A stretch of 64,000 bases of DNA from Gammaproteobacteria bacterium (GTDB lineage: Bacteria > Pseudomonadota > Gammaproteobacteria > Steroidobacterales > GCA-2729495). A program made the position numbers and the translations under genes. The notes beneath the pieces are model-generated. The model was not told the origin of the DNA. It saw nothing but the letters and a program-made list of their open reading frames with translations, and did no database searches. The stretch is taken from assembly GCA_030746435.1 (NCBI GenBank), contig JASLMV010000008.1:41196-105195 (forward strand). Reading direction: 5' to 3'. This document shows, one piece after another, positions 1 through 9,295 of this stretch. The first letter of the stretch is position 1; every line of letters starts with the position of its first letter.

Positions 1-187
1 AGACCGGCTGCTTGCTGTTCTCATGATGCGCTTTGCCAGTACGGCGGTACCGGAGGCCGAAGCCATCCAGCGGTTCGTACCGAGGCTGCGAAGAACAGCC
101 CGGGACATCGCTGAGGAGTTCCTGCGCCAGCACCAGCGTGAACCGATCGCCTCACCGACCATAACCGCCGTCGCCGTAAATTCCTGA
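1..187 (+). CDS. C-terminal fragment of a probable IclR-family transcriptional regulator (start outside window)
   Basis: The open frame enters from the left edge and ends at TGA 185-187, leaving about 61 residues. The visible part has a hydrophobic strand followed by an amphipathic helix containing RFVPRLRRTARDIAEEF. This resembles the last helix of the IclR effector-binding domain, where family members typically end with a LRxxAxxI helix. No DNA-binding domain is in view, so the assignment rests on this short similarity alone. IclR proteins often sit beside catabolic genes like the hyuAB/CoA-transferase set further along, but nothing here shows such regulation. An unrelated helical C-terminus is possible. 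Confidence 0.45.
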   Translation, partial: DRLLAVLMMRFASTAVPEAEAIQRFVPRLRRTARDIAEEFLRQHQREPIASPTITAVAVNS

Positions 188-204
188 ATAGCAGGCCGCT
201 TCGA

Positions 205-1062
205 TTACGATGCTTCGCTAAGCCACTCGTCGGCGAGCCGCCGAGCCTCGGCGATTTCGTCCGCCGTCATGTAGTTGGCATTGATGATGCTCATGAACGG
301 CGCTTCGTCGGGCCGCTGTGCTTCGAGTACGTAATGCAGTTTTTGCGCCTCGACCCGGTCAACCGGTGTCGCCTGCCCAAGCTGTAACAGCAGCGCCAGA
401 TCTGACAGACCGGACGAAAGATTGCTATCGGCAGCCTTGCGCATCCACTTGATCGCCTCATCGTAGTTCTGCGGCGTGCCCACGCCGGAAATATAGGCGA
501 TGGCCATGTAGAAATAACCCCGCGTATTGCCCTTGTCGGCCTGGCGCTTGAACTCCGCAAATATCTCCGCGTCCGTACGCACTTCCGTTTCCTTCGATTG
601 GTAGGACTCGAGCATCACGACGTCCGCATCAGGTCCGCCCAACTCCCGCGCCCTCGCCTGCCACTCGTCCGCTTTTGCATCGTCCTGCGGCAGGCCCAGC
701 CCGCGCCGGTAGCCGAGCGCGACATATTTAATGGCGTGCGGATGATCGCTCTCGGCAGCTTTCAGGTACAAAGCCATCGCTTTCTCGTAGCTTTGAGGCA
801 CACCCCGGCCGCTGAAATACATCGACCCCAGCGCCTTGGTCGCGTTCACGTGACCGTTGTCAGAAGCCCGCTGCCACCAGTAGGCACACTTGTCGTTGTT
901 GCGTGCGACGCCTATACCGCCCTCGTACATCCCGCCCAACTGCATCTGCGCCACGGCGTTATCGTTTTCGGCAGCGATAAGGATATCAGTCAGGTCGTCA
1001 GCTGGGGCCGACGTCGAAAATAGAATGGCCACGATCGAAAGCGAAACGGCAAGAACACGCAT
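205..1062 (-). CDS. Secreted Sel1-repeat (TPR-like) protein, copy 1
   Basis: A 285-residue protein with an N-terminal signal peptide (hydrophobic stretch at residues 3-18, Ala-rich cleavage region near 19-22). Two blocks of Sel1-like repeats follow (about residues 32-145 and 175-245), with the LGxxYxxGxGV and A-x-x-W pattern of this solenoid family. Sel1 repeats usually mediate protein-protein contacts; no enzymatic domain is visible. The start is fixed by a GGAGG box 8 bases ahead of the ATG. The next gene upstream on the same strand (1189-2061) is a clear paralogue, so this is a tandem duplication. The cellular partner is unknown. Confidence 0.8.
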   Translation of the reverse strand: MRVLAVSLSIVAILFSTSAPADDLTDILIAAENDNAVAQMQLGGMYEGGIGVARNNDKCAYWWQRASDNGHVNATKALGSMYFSGRGVPQSYEKAMALYLKAAESDHPHAIKYVALGYRRGLGLPQDDAKADEWQARARELGGPDADVVMLESYQSKETEVRTDAEIFAEFKRQADKGNTRGYFYMAIAYISGVGTPQNYDEAIKWMRKAADSNLSSGLSDLALLLQLGQATPVDRVEAQKLHYVLEAQRPDEAPFMSIINANYMTADEIAEARRLADEWLSEAS

Positions 1063-1188
1063 AATAATATCCTCCGTAGTTGCCAGCCCTGGTCTGGACG
1101 ATTGTTGTTTGGTGCAGGGTCCAAATTCTTAAGCTATAGATAGCACGAACCACCTGCGCTGGCTAATCCTTGGGCTTGACCGAGCATT

Positions 1189-2061
1189 TTAGCTGTCGGA
1201 CTGTTTTTCGCCCCAGGCTTTGAGCCACGCATCGGCTTGGGCGCGGGCTTCGGCTAATTGCCCTTCGTTCATGTACTTGGCGTTGACCTCACTAAGAAAA
1301 GGTTCGTCATCTGGCAGCAGCGCTGCGAGCACGTAATACCATTTTTGGGCTTCGACACGGTTCACTGGCATGCCTTGTCCGAGCTGGTGGAATAATCCCA
1401 GGTGACGGACGCCAGAGGTCACACCCCGTTCGGCCGCCTCACGCGCCCATTTTTCGGCCTCAATGTAGTTCCGCGCCACGCCGGTGCCGGAAGTGTACGC
1501 GACGCTGACATAATAGAATCCGCGTGCATTTCCGTCTTCCGATTGGCGCAAAAATTCTGTAAAAATTTCTTCTTCGGTTTGCAGTTCTCTTTCCTTCGAC
1601 TGCATTGAATCCAGAAACACGACATCGGCATTCGGGCCTTCCAACTCGGCTGCCTTTGCAGCCCATTCGGCGGCTTTGGCATCATCCTGTGGCAGCCCGA
1701 GGCCGCGCTTGTAGCCCAACGCGACAAACTTAATCGCATGTGGATGGCCGTGCTCGGCTGCAAACAAATGAAGTTCCATGCCTTTTTTTAAATCTTGCGG
1801 CACTCCACGACCGCTTATATACATGGACCCCAGTCCCTTGGCGATATCGATATACCCATTGTCCAGCGCGCGATGCCACCAATAGACTGCGCGGGCATCA
1901 TTGAGCGCAACCCCCATACCGTGTTCGTGCATACCGCCCAAAGTCAGTTGTGCCTGGACATTGTCGTTTTCGGCGGCGACGAGTATGTCTGTCAGGTCAT
2001 CACTGTTTACGTTCCCCGCGCTCAGCAGAAACGCGAGCACAACAATCATTCTCTGGGTCAT
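1189..2061 (-). CDS. Secreted Sel1-repeat (TPR-like) protein, copy 2
   Basis: A paralogue of the neighbouring Sel1 protein: both begin the mature part with DDLTDIL-AAENDN and share GLGLPQDDAKA, PHAIK-VALGY and ADVV blocks. I chose the ATG at 2061 because it follows a strong purine-rich ribosome site (AAGGGGGAAAACC) and yields a normal signal peptide (MTQRMIVVLAFLLSAGNVNS); an in-frame ATG nine codons earlier lacks these. The gene uses more AT-rich codons than copy 1 in places (for example around 1555-1575 and 1785-1795). Length is 290 residues. No catalytic domain is seen. The 126-base gap to copy 1 contains no clear terminator. Confidence 0.8.
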   Translation of the reverse strand: MTQRMIVVLAFLLSAGNVNSDDLTDILVAAENDNVQAQLTLGGMHEHGMGVALNDARAVYWWHRALDNGYIDIAKGLGSMYISGRGVPQDLKKGMELHLFAAEHGHPHAIKFVALGYKRGLGLPQDDAKAAEWAAKAAELEGPNADVVFLDSMQSKERELQTEEEIFTEFLRQSEDGNARGFYYVSVAYTSGTGVARNYIEAEKWAREAAERGVTSGVRHLGLFHQLGQGMPVNRVEAQKWYYVLAALLPDDEPFLSEVNAKYMNEGQLAEARAQADAWLKAWGEKQSDS

Positions 2062-2099
2062 GGTTTTCCCCCTTATCGAAAAGCGCATTTTTTTGTTTG

Positions 2100-2756
2100 C
2101 TACTCACGCAGCTTTATATAAATTTCTCCGTCCCTGATCTGCAGGTCGTCCACGCCGTCGGCGAACGCCTTCCAGAAACCACGGTCGCCGAATTCGCTGA
2201 CCAGGTCGACATTTTTCAGGTTACCCAACCATGCATTGGGGATCGGTACACCCATGATGCTGACACCTCTGAGTGCCACAACGGGTTTGCGCGAGGCATC
2301 CAGCCGCACCTCGAGCCCTGCATTAACGCGCAGTATCTGGCCCGGCATGACCGGGAAATCTTCGGGTATGGGCACCAGGATTTTGGCACTGGCCAGGTCG
2401 TTGCTGAGATCAATCGCAACCCGCTTCGCCAGGCCCGGGTTACCGCCGATGAGCGAGTTGACCTCTTTTTCGCTCAGGCTGATTTCCCGGTTGGCACCGG
2501 CCTCGGAATACGCTTCCGGCTCGTTTGAGCCGGCCCGGCCGAGGCGGCGCAGTTTGTCGTCGAGCCGCGCCTCTTCTTTCACGCTTAAGGTGACAGGCAC
2601 CAGTTCGGACGGAAAGACGTAGACACGCACGATCACAACCGCGGCGATGGCCGTCAGTACGATCACGCCGAGCACAATCAGTGCGACCTGGCTGCCGGAG
2701 AAACCTTTTGTAGCCTGGGCCAAGTTCTCAGCACCTGCGGAATTAGCTTCGCTCAT
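2100..2756 (-). CDS. Membrane-anchored protein of unknown function
   Basis: A 218-residue protein with a short cytoplasmic N-terminus, one transmembrane helix (about residues 22-46) and a soluble domain of about 170 residues, probably periplasmic. The soluble part contains LSEKEVNSLI followed by alternating strands (SAKILVPIPEDF, LRVNAGLEVRLD, PVVALRGVSIMG). It looks like a membrane-anchored beta-rich, possibly lipid-binding-like fold, reminiscent of the YpmS/DUF2993 style of architecture, but I do not recognise the family securely. It ends 38 bases before the Sel1 copy 2 start on the same strand, so the three may be co-transcribed. Confidence 0.7.
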   Translation of the reverse strand: MSEANSAGAENLAQATKGFSGSQVALIVLGVIVLTAIAAVVIVRVYVFPSELVPVTLSVKEEARLDDKLRRLGRAGSNEPEAYSEAGANREISLSEKEVNSLIGGNPGLAKRVAIDLSNDLASAKILVPIPEDFPVMPGQILRVNAGLEVRLDASRKPVVALRGVSIMGVPIPNAWLGNLKNVDLVSEFGDRGFWKAFADGVDDLQIRDGEIYIKLRE

Positions 2757-2786
2757 CGCGTTAGTCTACTGTGGTGAAACTATGAG

Positions 2787-2817
2787 CACAAAAAAGCCCG
2801 CTTATGCGGGCTTTTTT
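2787..2817 (-). terminator. Bidirectional intrinsic terminator after hyuB
   Basis: The hairpin arms AAGCCCGC and GCGGGCTT enclose a four-base loop (about 2794-2813). An A-run lies on the left and a T-run on the right, so it can work on both strands. On the minus strand it lies 25 bases past the hyuB stop codon and would end the hyuA-hyuB transcript. Confidence 0.85.
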
Positions 2818-2841
2818 GCTGTATTGCATTGATTTCTGTCC

Positions 2842-4710
2842 TTACCGAAACACCGGCGGTTCCGGCGCAGTAAGTCCTGTTTCGGCCTGGCAACTCGCGC
2901 GAATCTCGTCGATCGACGGACCGAAGTTGAAGGTCTCTATGTCACCGCGAGCGACGCGCATCTCCTCGCGCAGCTTGGTGGTCGCGGCATCGTCCACGGC
3001 ACCGTCTTTAATAACAACGCCGTAGTCTTTGGCACCCTCAACAGTCGCAAGCACACGATTAACATCGGCGAGTACAAGGGCCGGGTCGCGTTCCAGCGGG
3101 TCGCCCCAGCCGCCACCGCCCCAGGTGTTGAAATACAACAGGTCGCCGACATTCACACTGATGCCGTCACACTTCGACGGGAGCCATTCCTCGCTGCCGT
3201 CGGTACGTACCAGCCGCTTGGTCGAACGCATACCAACCTGCCCACCAATCACGCCCCAGGGATAGGTCAGCCAGCGCTCATCATGGATCGCGATCTCACC
3301 ATCCGACAGGAAGCGATAGGCCACGCTCAGGCCGTTACCGCCCCGATGCAGCCCGGCACCGCCGGAGTCAGGAATCGTCTCGTAACGCTCTATGCGTAAC
3401 GGGAAGTATGATTCGATAAACTCGTTCGGCACGTTGGTAAATCCGGGCCACAGGGAATGTCCGTCCGGGCCGTCACCCGCCGGTCTGCCGGGAATACCGC
3501 CGAAACCGATCTGGAAAAGCTGGAACCACTCGCCGTTCTTGCCTTCACGGGTGTCGTGACCCGAGTAGAACAGATGCGGCGAATCGGAAAAGCCCGCGGC
3601 GTTCAGCATCTGCTCCGGCAAACCCATGCCGAGCAGCGCGCCCAGCACGTCAAAGATACGGCCCAGCGCGTGGGTGCGTCCCGACAGCGCCGCCGGAAAC
3701 TTCGGTTTCAGTAACGTACCTTCCGGTATGCGCACGTCCACGAGATCGTAGAAGCCATCGTTGAACACGATATGCGGGTCGACGACATTGATCGTAAACG
3801 ACCCAAAAAACATCTTGAACATATCCTCGTTCAGATAGAAATTCACCGAGCTCTGCGCCTGCGGGTCCGTGCCGTCGAAATCAAAGATCGCGACATCGCC
3901 TTCACGCCACATCTTGCACTTGATCTTGTACGGGCCCATACCCATCCCGTCATCACACATATAATCCTCGAAGACCCGAGGCTCCTCCGGGATAAAATTC
4001 TGGATGATGAACTTCATCGCGTTGTAGTTACGCTCGAGCATGATATCCATCGCGCTGAAGAAGATGTCGTCGCCGAAACGGTTAGCCATCTCCACGCAAC
4101 GGCGTGCCGCGGTTTTGCACGCAGCGACGAGTGCGTTCAGGTCGAAGCGGTTCCACTGCGAGGTACGCACGTTGTGCAGGATCAGTTCGAGGATATCGCT
4201 CTGGAGTTCACCCTTCTTGTACAGCTTGGTCGGCGGGATACGGATACCTTCCTGGTAAATCGTGGTCGCCTTGATCGGGATCGAGCCGGGCACCATGCCG
4301 CCGTTATCGGACATGTGGCCGAACATCGCCGTCCAGGCAATATGCCTGCCGTCCTTGAACACGGGCATCAGCACGATCCAGTCGGGCAGATGCGATACGG
4401 CCGCGTTACACATATACGGATCGTTGGTCAGGATGATGTCACCCTCTTCGATCTCGGCGTCGTAAGCCTCCATGAACGGACCGATGAAGGAACCGAACTG
4501 GCCGACTACCATCTTGCCCTCCCGGTTTGCGACCATCGGGAAGCAGTCACCCTGCTCGCGTATACCCGGCGACATGGCGGTACGGAACAACACCGCATCC
4601 ATCTCGATACGCGCGTTCTTGAGTGCATTCTCGATAATATCTGCGGTTACACCCTCGACCTCGACTTTATTCAGAGGAGCGTCGTTGGTTTCGATAATTC
4701 TTGCCGGCAT
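2842..4710 (-). CDS. Hydantoinase B / oxoprolinase family protein (HyuB-type subunit)
   Basis: A 622-residue protein of the HyuB family, whose members are the partner subunits of ATP-dependent hydantoinases, 5-oxoprolinases and acetone/acetophenone carboxylases. Family features seen are RTAMSPGIREQGDCF (residues 43-57), TNDPYM followed by SHLPD (95-110) and the Gly-rich GGGGWGDPLERDP near the C-terminus. The usual GGTHLPD element reads NAAVSHLPD here, so the pocket may differ from classical hydantoinases. It follows hyuA by 13 bases with a GAGGAG ribosome site, so the two are co-translated. The substrate cannot be read from sequence. The neighbouring HMG-CoA-lyase-like and CoA-transferase genes suggest a carboxylation or lactam-opening step in a catabolic route. 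Confidence 0.88.
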   Translation of the reverse strand: MPARIIETNDAPLNKVEVEGVTADIIENALKNARIEMDAVLFRTAMSPGIREQGDCFPMVANREGKMVVGQFGSFIGPFMEAYDAEIEEGDIILTNDPYMCNAAVSHLPDWIVLMPVFKDGRHIAWTAMFGHMSDNGGMVPGSIPIKATTIYQEGIRIPPTKLYKKGELQSDILELILHNVRTSQWNRFDLNALVAACKTAARRCVEMANRFGDDIFFSAMDIMLERNYNAMKFIIQNFIPEEPRVFEDYMCDDGMGMGPYKIKCKMWREGDVAIFDFDGTDPQAQSSVNFYLNEDMFKMFFGSFTINVVDPHIVFNDGFYDLVDVRIPEGTLLKPKFPAALSGRTHALGRIFDVLGALLGMGLPEQMLNAAGFSDSPHLFYSGHDTREGKNGEWFQLFQIGFGGIPGRPAGDGPDGHSLWPGFTNVPNEFIESYFPLRIERYETIPDSGGAGLHRGGNGLSVAYRFLSDGEIAIHDERWLTYPWGVIGGQVGMRSTKRLVRTDGSEEWLPSKCDGISVNVGDLLYFNTWGGGGWGDPLERDPALVLADVNRVLATVEGAKDYGVVIKDGAVDDAATTKLREEMRVARGDIETFNFGPSIDEIRASCQAETGLTAPEPPVFR

Positions 4711-4723
4711 CTGTGTACTCCTC

Positions 4724-6784
4724 TTACTTGCTCGGGTTAATCAGCAGGTTGCCAATCTTGTCTACCCTGGCCTCGTGGCCAGGCAGGATCACCGTGGTGG
4801 AGTCCATTTCCATGACAATGGACGGCCCCGGCACCACGATGCCCTCATGCAGCTTCGCGCGATCGTACAACGGTGCATCGTGTAACTCGCCTTCGTAGTA
4901 GAACTTCGACTCGTGGATCAGGCAGTCTTCCAGTGATGCATCAGCCGATCCCACTGCGCGGGCGGCGATTTGCGCAGCCCGGGCTCTTACCACCGCCCGG
5001 ATCATCAGGATCTCGTGCCCGTCGCCCAGCTTGAAGCTGAACAACTGGTCGTGCTCCGCATCGAACTGATCGGTAATTACCGCCAGGCCCTTACTTTTCA
5101 GTTCTTCCTCACTGAAATCCAGCGTAATTTCGAAAGCCTGACCCGCATAACGGATATCAGCCTGGTACACAACTTCGTGTTCTTCCGTGGGAATGCCATC
5201 GGCGACCAGCGACTCTCCGGCACGCACGCGCAGTTCGGCCAGATCGGTAAGTAACTGGTCCGTGCCCGTGTCTTCGGCCATCTTGATATAAGTACGCGTC
5301 GCTTCGTCCTGCACGGCCGTGGTGGCGTCGCCGTAAGCACACAGCACACCGGGACCCGGAGGAACCACCACCGGCCAGGAGCCGGCCAGTATGCCCATGG
5401 CGTTACCGTGCAGCGGACCTGCACCACCGAAAGCGACCAGTGAAAAGTCACGCGGGTCATAGCCCTGCTCGACTGACACCAGCCGCAGGGCGCCGAACAT
5501 GGATTCGTTGACGACGCGGATGATGCCTTCAGCCGCTTCCATTAACGAGATGCCCAGCGCATCGGCTATCGTCTGCACTGCCTTTTCGGCCGCGTCCTTG
5601 CTGATCTCCATCTTGCCGCCGAGCTGCACGTCGGAAGGCAGGTAGCCGAGCACGACGTTGGCATCACATACGGTCGGCTTGTCGCCGCCCTTCATGTATG
5701 CAGCCGGACCCGGCACAGCACCGGCCGACTCGGGGCCGACCCGAAGCGCCTGGGTCAGTTCCGGCACAAAAGAGATCGAACCGCCGCCGGCACCGACCGT
5801 GCGCACGTCCACAGAGGGTGCGCGAACTTTTACGTCACCGACGAAGGTCTCGCGGCGCACACGCGCCTTCGAATTCTGGATCAGCGCCACGTCAGTGGAC
5901 GTGCCGCCCATGTCGAACGTCAGGATGTCATCGTAACCCGCACGGCTGCAGAAATAGATCGCACCGGTTACACCTCCGGCCGGGCCGGACATCAGCATGT
6001 TCACCGGCGAATCCGCAGCCGCGCGTCCGGATGCCAGGCCGCCGTCACTGCGCAGGAGCGACAGCAGGACGTCATCGCCCATCTGCTTATTGAGCGCTGC
6101 CTGCAGGTTGTCGATGTAGAGTTGCATCTCCGGACGGACATACGAGTTCATAACCGTGGTCTCGGTACGTTCGTACTCCTGCATTTCCGGCACCACTTCG
6201 CTGGATACGGAAATCGGCGTATCACCGAAAATCTCCCGGGCAATAGCGGCTGCTTTCTGTTCGTTGGCGCCGTTGATATAGGCATTCACGAAACAGATCG
6301 TGAGCGCTTCGATCTCACCCGTGGCTTTCAGCTTTTCGAGGTCCTTGCGCAGCGCCTCTTCATCGAGTTCACGAATGGTTTCGCCGCCTGCACCGATGCG
6401 CTCGTTCGCACCGATCGTAAGTTCCAGGGGCGCAAGGAGCGGATTCTTATTAAAGGTTACCCAGCCACCCAGACCGCCCGGGCAGAACGAGCGCGCCACC
6501 TGCAGGGTCTGTTCGTAGCCCTGGGTGGTAACAAGCCCCACCTTCGCGCCCTTGCCCTGCAGTACCGCGTTGGTCGCCACGGTGGTGCCGTGCATTACGC
6601 GACCGATCCTGGTGGGTTCGACACCCGACTCTTCGCATATGCGTGCCACGCCGTTCAGCACACCGACCGATGAATCTTCGGGAGTCGAAGGAACCTTGGC
6701 GGTATAGGTTTCGCCGGTTTCTTCGCTAATCAAGAGCAGATCGGTAAACGTACCACCGACATCTACGCCAAGACGGTAACTCAT
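4724..6784 (-). CDS. Hydantoinase A / oxoprolinase family protein (HyuA-type ATPase subunit)
   Basis: A 686-residue HyuA-family protein with the ASKHA (actin/hexokinase-like) ATP-binding motifs DVGGTFTD (residues 8-15), HGTTVATNA (65-73) and DMGGTSTD (291-298). These families couple ATP hydrolysis to opening of a cyclic amide or to carboxylation of a ketone, working with a HyuB subunit encoded just downstream. I chose the ATG at 6784: it has an AAGGGGAAACC ribosome site and begins directly with MSYRLGVDVGG as in the family, whereas an upstream in-frame start adds 23 unrelated residues. Exact substrate (oxoproline, N-methylhydantoin, acetone-like ketone, lactam) is not determined. Confidence 0.88.
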   Translation of the reverse strand: MSYRLGVDVGGTFTDLLLISEETGETYTAKVPSTPEDSSVGVLNGVARICEESGVEPTRIGRVMHGTTVATNAVLQGKGAKVGLVTTQGYEQTLQVARSFCPGGLGGWVTFNKNPLLAPLELTIGANERIGAGGETIRELDEEALRKDLEKLKATGEIEALTICFVNAYINGANEQKAAAIAREIFGDTPISVSSEVVPEMQEYERTETTVMNSYVRPEMQLYIDNLQAALNKQMGDDVLLSLLRSDGGLASGRAAADSPVNMLMSGPAGGVTGAIYFCSRAGYDDILTFDMGGTSTDVALIQNSKARVRRETFVGDVKVRAPSVDVRTVGAGGGSISFVPELTQALRVGPESAGAVPGPAAYMKGGDKPTVCDANVVLGYLPSDVQLGGKMEISKDAAEKAVQTIADALGISLMEAAEGIIRVVNESMFGALRLVSVEQGYDPRDFSLVAFGGAGPLHGNAMGILAGSWPVVVPPGPGVLCAYGDATTAVQDEATRTYIKMAEDTGTDQLLTDLAELRVRAGESLVADGIPTEEHEVVYQADIRYAGQAFEITLDFSEEELKSKGLAVITDQFDAEHDQLFSFKLGDGHEILMIRAVVRARAAQIAARAVGSADASLEDCLIHESKFYYEGELHDAPLYDRAKLHEGIVVPGPSIVMEMDSTTVILPGHEARVDKIGNLLINPSK

Positions 6785-6952
6785 GGTTTCCCCTTGCTTG
6801 TTTCTCAAGTACTCAATCAGACAACTGCAGCAGGTCGCTGACCTGGCAGTCATAGCTCAATATTTCACTCACTAGTGGTGCAGCATTTTTTATTTGAAAA
6901 ATAGCTGCCCCGTGCGGATTCCTGAGGATTTCCAGCGCCTTATTATCTGTCT

Positions 6953-7882
6953 TTAACTGGCTTCCCTGTATTGTTCTGCAATCTGCGGAAAGATGCCTGC
7001 CTTGGGCAACATGGCGGGCGTACCGCGGCCACCCAGCTGTTCATCAAGCCAGTGGCTTATTTCAATAATCTTGTCCAGGGACACGCCGGTCTCCACGCCC
7101 GACCGGTCCAGCAAATACAGCAAATCATCGGTCGGGATATTACCGGTTGCAGCCGGGGCAAACGGACAGCCGCCGATGCCTGCGATACTTGCGTCGAGCG
7201 AATCCACGCCACCGTCGACCGCGGCCTGTGCGTTGGCCAGGCCGGTGTTGCGCGTGTTGTGGAAATGGAAGCGGAGCGACGTGTCAGGGTATTTTTCCTT
7301 GACGGCGCCGATCATCTCGGTGACCTGTGCGGGCACGCCGACACCGATGCTGTCGGCAAACCCCAGCTCGACCGGGTCACCTTCCATGATCCGATCGGCG
7401 ATTTCGAGCACTCGTGACAACGGTACTTCGCCCTCGAAAGGACATCCGAAAGCCGAGGACACCATGCAATTGGCACGTATACCGGCTTGTTTCGCTTCTG
7501 CCGCGATCTCGAGCCAGGCGGCTATGGATTCTTCCACCGCCGCGCCATTATTACGCTGGTTATAGGTCTCAGAGGCAACAACGGCCATGCCCACCTCGTC
7601 GATCTGTACGTCACGCGCCCGTTCGAAGCCACGCTTATTAAGAACGAGTCCTATTGCGGTGAAATCATCCATGTCAGGCAGACCACGGATCACGTCTTCG
7701 GCATCGGCCATCTGCGGTACGCGCTTGGGATGCACGAAGCTCGTCACTTCCATGCGCCGCACGCCCGCCTCTATTGCACGGTTTATGAAGTCAAGCTTGG
7801 TCTCGGTCGAAAGGATTTCCGGCTCACTTTGCAAACCGTCCCTCGGCCCGACCTCGATTATTGATACTCGTTTCGATCCCAC
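6953..7882 (-). CDS. Hydroxymethylglutaryl-CoA lyase-like enzyme
   Basis: A 309-residue TIM-barrel protein of the HMGL-like (DRE-TIM) family. It has VGPRDGLQ near residues 12-19 (metal-binding Asp, catalytic Arg), EVTSFV, the HFHNTRN metal-ligand region and the catalytic Cys in GGCPFAP with the following GNIPTDD loop. These retain the residues needed to cleave an acyl-CoA such as HMG-CoA into acetyl-CoA and a keto acid. Related lyases act in leucine and itaconate/citramalyl-CoA breakdown, and the divergent CoA-transferase gene could supply the CoA thioester. It lies 168 bases downstream of hyuA's start, read in the same direction, so it is probably the first gene of a lyase-hyuA-hyuB unit. 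Confidence 0.88.
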   Translation of the reverse strand: MGSKRVSIIEVGPRDGLQSEPEILSTETKLDFINRAIEAGVRRMEVTSFVHPKRVPQMADAEDVIRGLPDMDDFTAIGLVLNKRGFERARDVQIDEVGMAVVASETYNQRNNGAAVEESIAAWLEIAAEAKQAGIRANCMVSSAFGCPFEGEVPLSRVLEIADRIMEGDPVELGFADSIGVGVPAQVTEMIGAVKEKYPDTSLRFHFHNTRNTGLANAQAAVDGGVDSLDASIAGIGGCPFAPAATGNIPTDDLLYLLDRSGVETGVSLDKIIEISHWLDEQLGGRGTPAMLPKAGIFPQIAEQYREAS

Positions 7883-8052
7883 AAACTTAAACCTTGCGGC
7901 AGGCCCTAATAAGGCTCAAAATTCAATCGTTCATTGTAACCGACCCATCCGCGACATTGTATATGCCGTGCGATCTGCAGCGGTGCAGGTGAAACCAGAG
8001 AATTCAACGCATCCGGAAGCCATGCGCCCCGGGGCAGCCCAGAAGGTGAAAC

Positions 8053-9267
8053 ATGACAAAAGAAAAACTCCCTAACACAGGGCCACTCGCCGATCTCCGG
8101 GTCATCGAAATGGGTACTTTGCTCGCCGGCCCCTTCTGCGGCCAGTTGCTGGGTGATTTTGGTGCCGAAGTCATCAAGGTCGAGCCACCGAACCAGGGCG
8201 ATCCGATGCGCGTCTGGGGACGGGAGAAAGCTCACGGGCAGTCGCTCTGGTGGCCTGTCGTGGCACGCAACAAGAAATCCGTGACCCTGAACCTGCGGGA
8301 AAAAGAAGGTCAGGACATAGCAAAAGACCTGATTGCCAAAGCGGATTTCCTGCTGGAGAATTTTCGCCCCGGGACGATGGAACGCTGGAACCTGAGTTAC
8401 GAAGAACTCGCAAAAATTAATCCCGGACTCATCATGATCAGGGTATCGGGGTTCGGCCAGACCGGGCCCTATTCCGTGCGCGCCGGTTTCGGCGCGGTCG
8501 GCGAATCGATGGGCGGGCTGCGTTATGTCTGCGGCGACCCGTCGACGCCACCAAGTCGCATGGGCATCAGCATCGGCGATTCGCTGGCCGCAACTTTTGC
8601 CTGTATCGGCGCACTGACGGCCCTGCACTACAAGGAAAAAACCGGTAACGGACAGGTCGTCGATTCGGCAATTTACGAAGCTGTGCTCAACATGATGGAA
8701 TCGCTGATTACGGAATACGACAAAGCCGACTACATACGCGAACGCACCGGCGCCATCCTCCCCAACGTTGCCCCTTCCAACGTATACCCGACCAAAGACG
8801 ACAAGATGATCCTGATAGCTGCCAACCAGGATACGGTATTCAAGCGCATGACAGAGGCGATGGGACAGCCTGAACTGGCCGAGAACGAGCGCTATGCAAC
8901 CCATACCGCAAGGGGCGCCGTCCAGCAGGAGCTCGATTTACTGATTTCCGACTGGACACGGACTAAAAACGCCGAAGAGCTCGAAGACCTGATGGCAGAG
9001 AACGGCATCCCGTCGGGCAAGATATACACCGCCCCGGATATGCTCGAAGACGCGCACTTCAAGGCACGCGAGGCAATCATCACGACCATGCACCCGAAAT
9101 TCGGGGACCTGAAGATGCAGAATGTGGCGCCCAAGCTTTCGAAAACACCGGGTAGCGTACGTCGTCCCGGACCCGAACTCGGCGAACACAACGAAGAAAT
9201 TTACGGCGAAGTGTTAGCCATGACGGCCGAACAGATGGCCGACCTCAACAAACGCGGCATCATCTGA
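8053..9267 (+). CDS. Family III (CaiB/BaiF) acyl-CoA transferase
   Basis: A 404-residue class III CoA-transferase, which moves CoA from one acyl-CoA to a carboxylic acid through an aspartyl-CoA mixed anhydride. The N-terminal signature DLRVIEMGTLLAGPF, KVEPP and LRE elements, and the catalytic Asp (D176 in GISIGDSLAA) are present. The ATG follows AGAAGGTGAAAC, a good ribosome site. The gene is divergent from the HMG-CoA-lyase-like gene across a 170-base intergenic region that must carry both promoters, and it is followed 28 bases later by a VOC protein. Context suggests activation of an organic acid for the lyase; acid identity unknown. Confidence 0.9.
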   Translation: MTKEKLPNTGPLADLRVIEMGTLLAGPFCGQLLGDFGAEVIKVEPPNQGDPMRVWGREKAHGQSLWWPVVARNKKSVTLNLREKEGQDIAKDLIAKADFLLENFRPGTMERWNLSYEELAKINPGLIMIRVSGFGQTGPYSVRAGFGAVGESMGGLRYVCGDPSTPPSRMGISIGDSLAATFACIGALTALHYKEKTGNGQVVDSAIYEAVLNMMESLITEYDKADYIRERTGAILPNVAPSNVYPTKDDKMILIAANQDTVFKRMTEAMGQPELAENERYATHTARGAVQQELDLLISDWTRTKNAEELEDLMAENGIPSGKIYTAPDMLEDAHFKAREAIITTMHPKFGDLKMQNVAPKLSKTPGSVRRPGPELGEHNEEIYGEVLAMTAEQMADLNKRGII

Positions 9268-9295
9268 GCCTTAATCGAGATCGGGAAGCAAAGCT

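Noticed and set aside
7906..8904. A 332-codon antisense frame across the CoA-transferase
   Set aside because: It shows no family features and covers a well-supported gene on the other strand.
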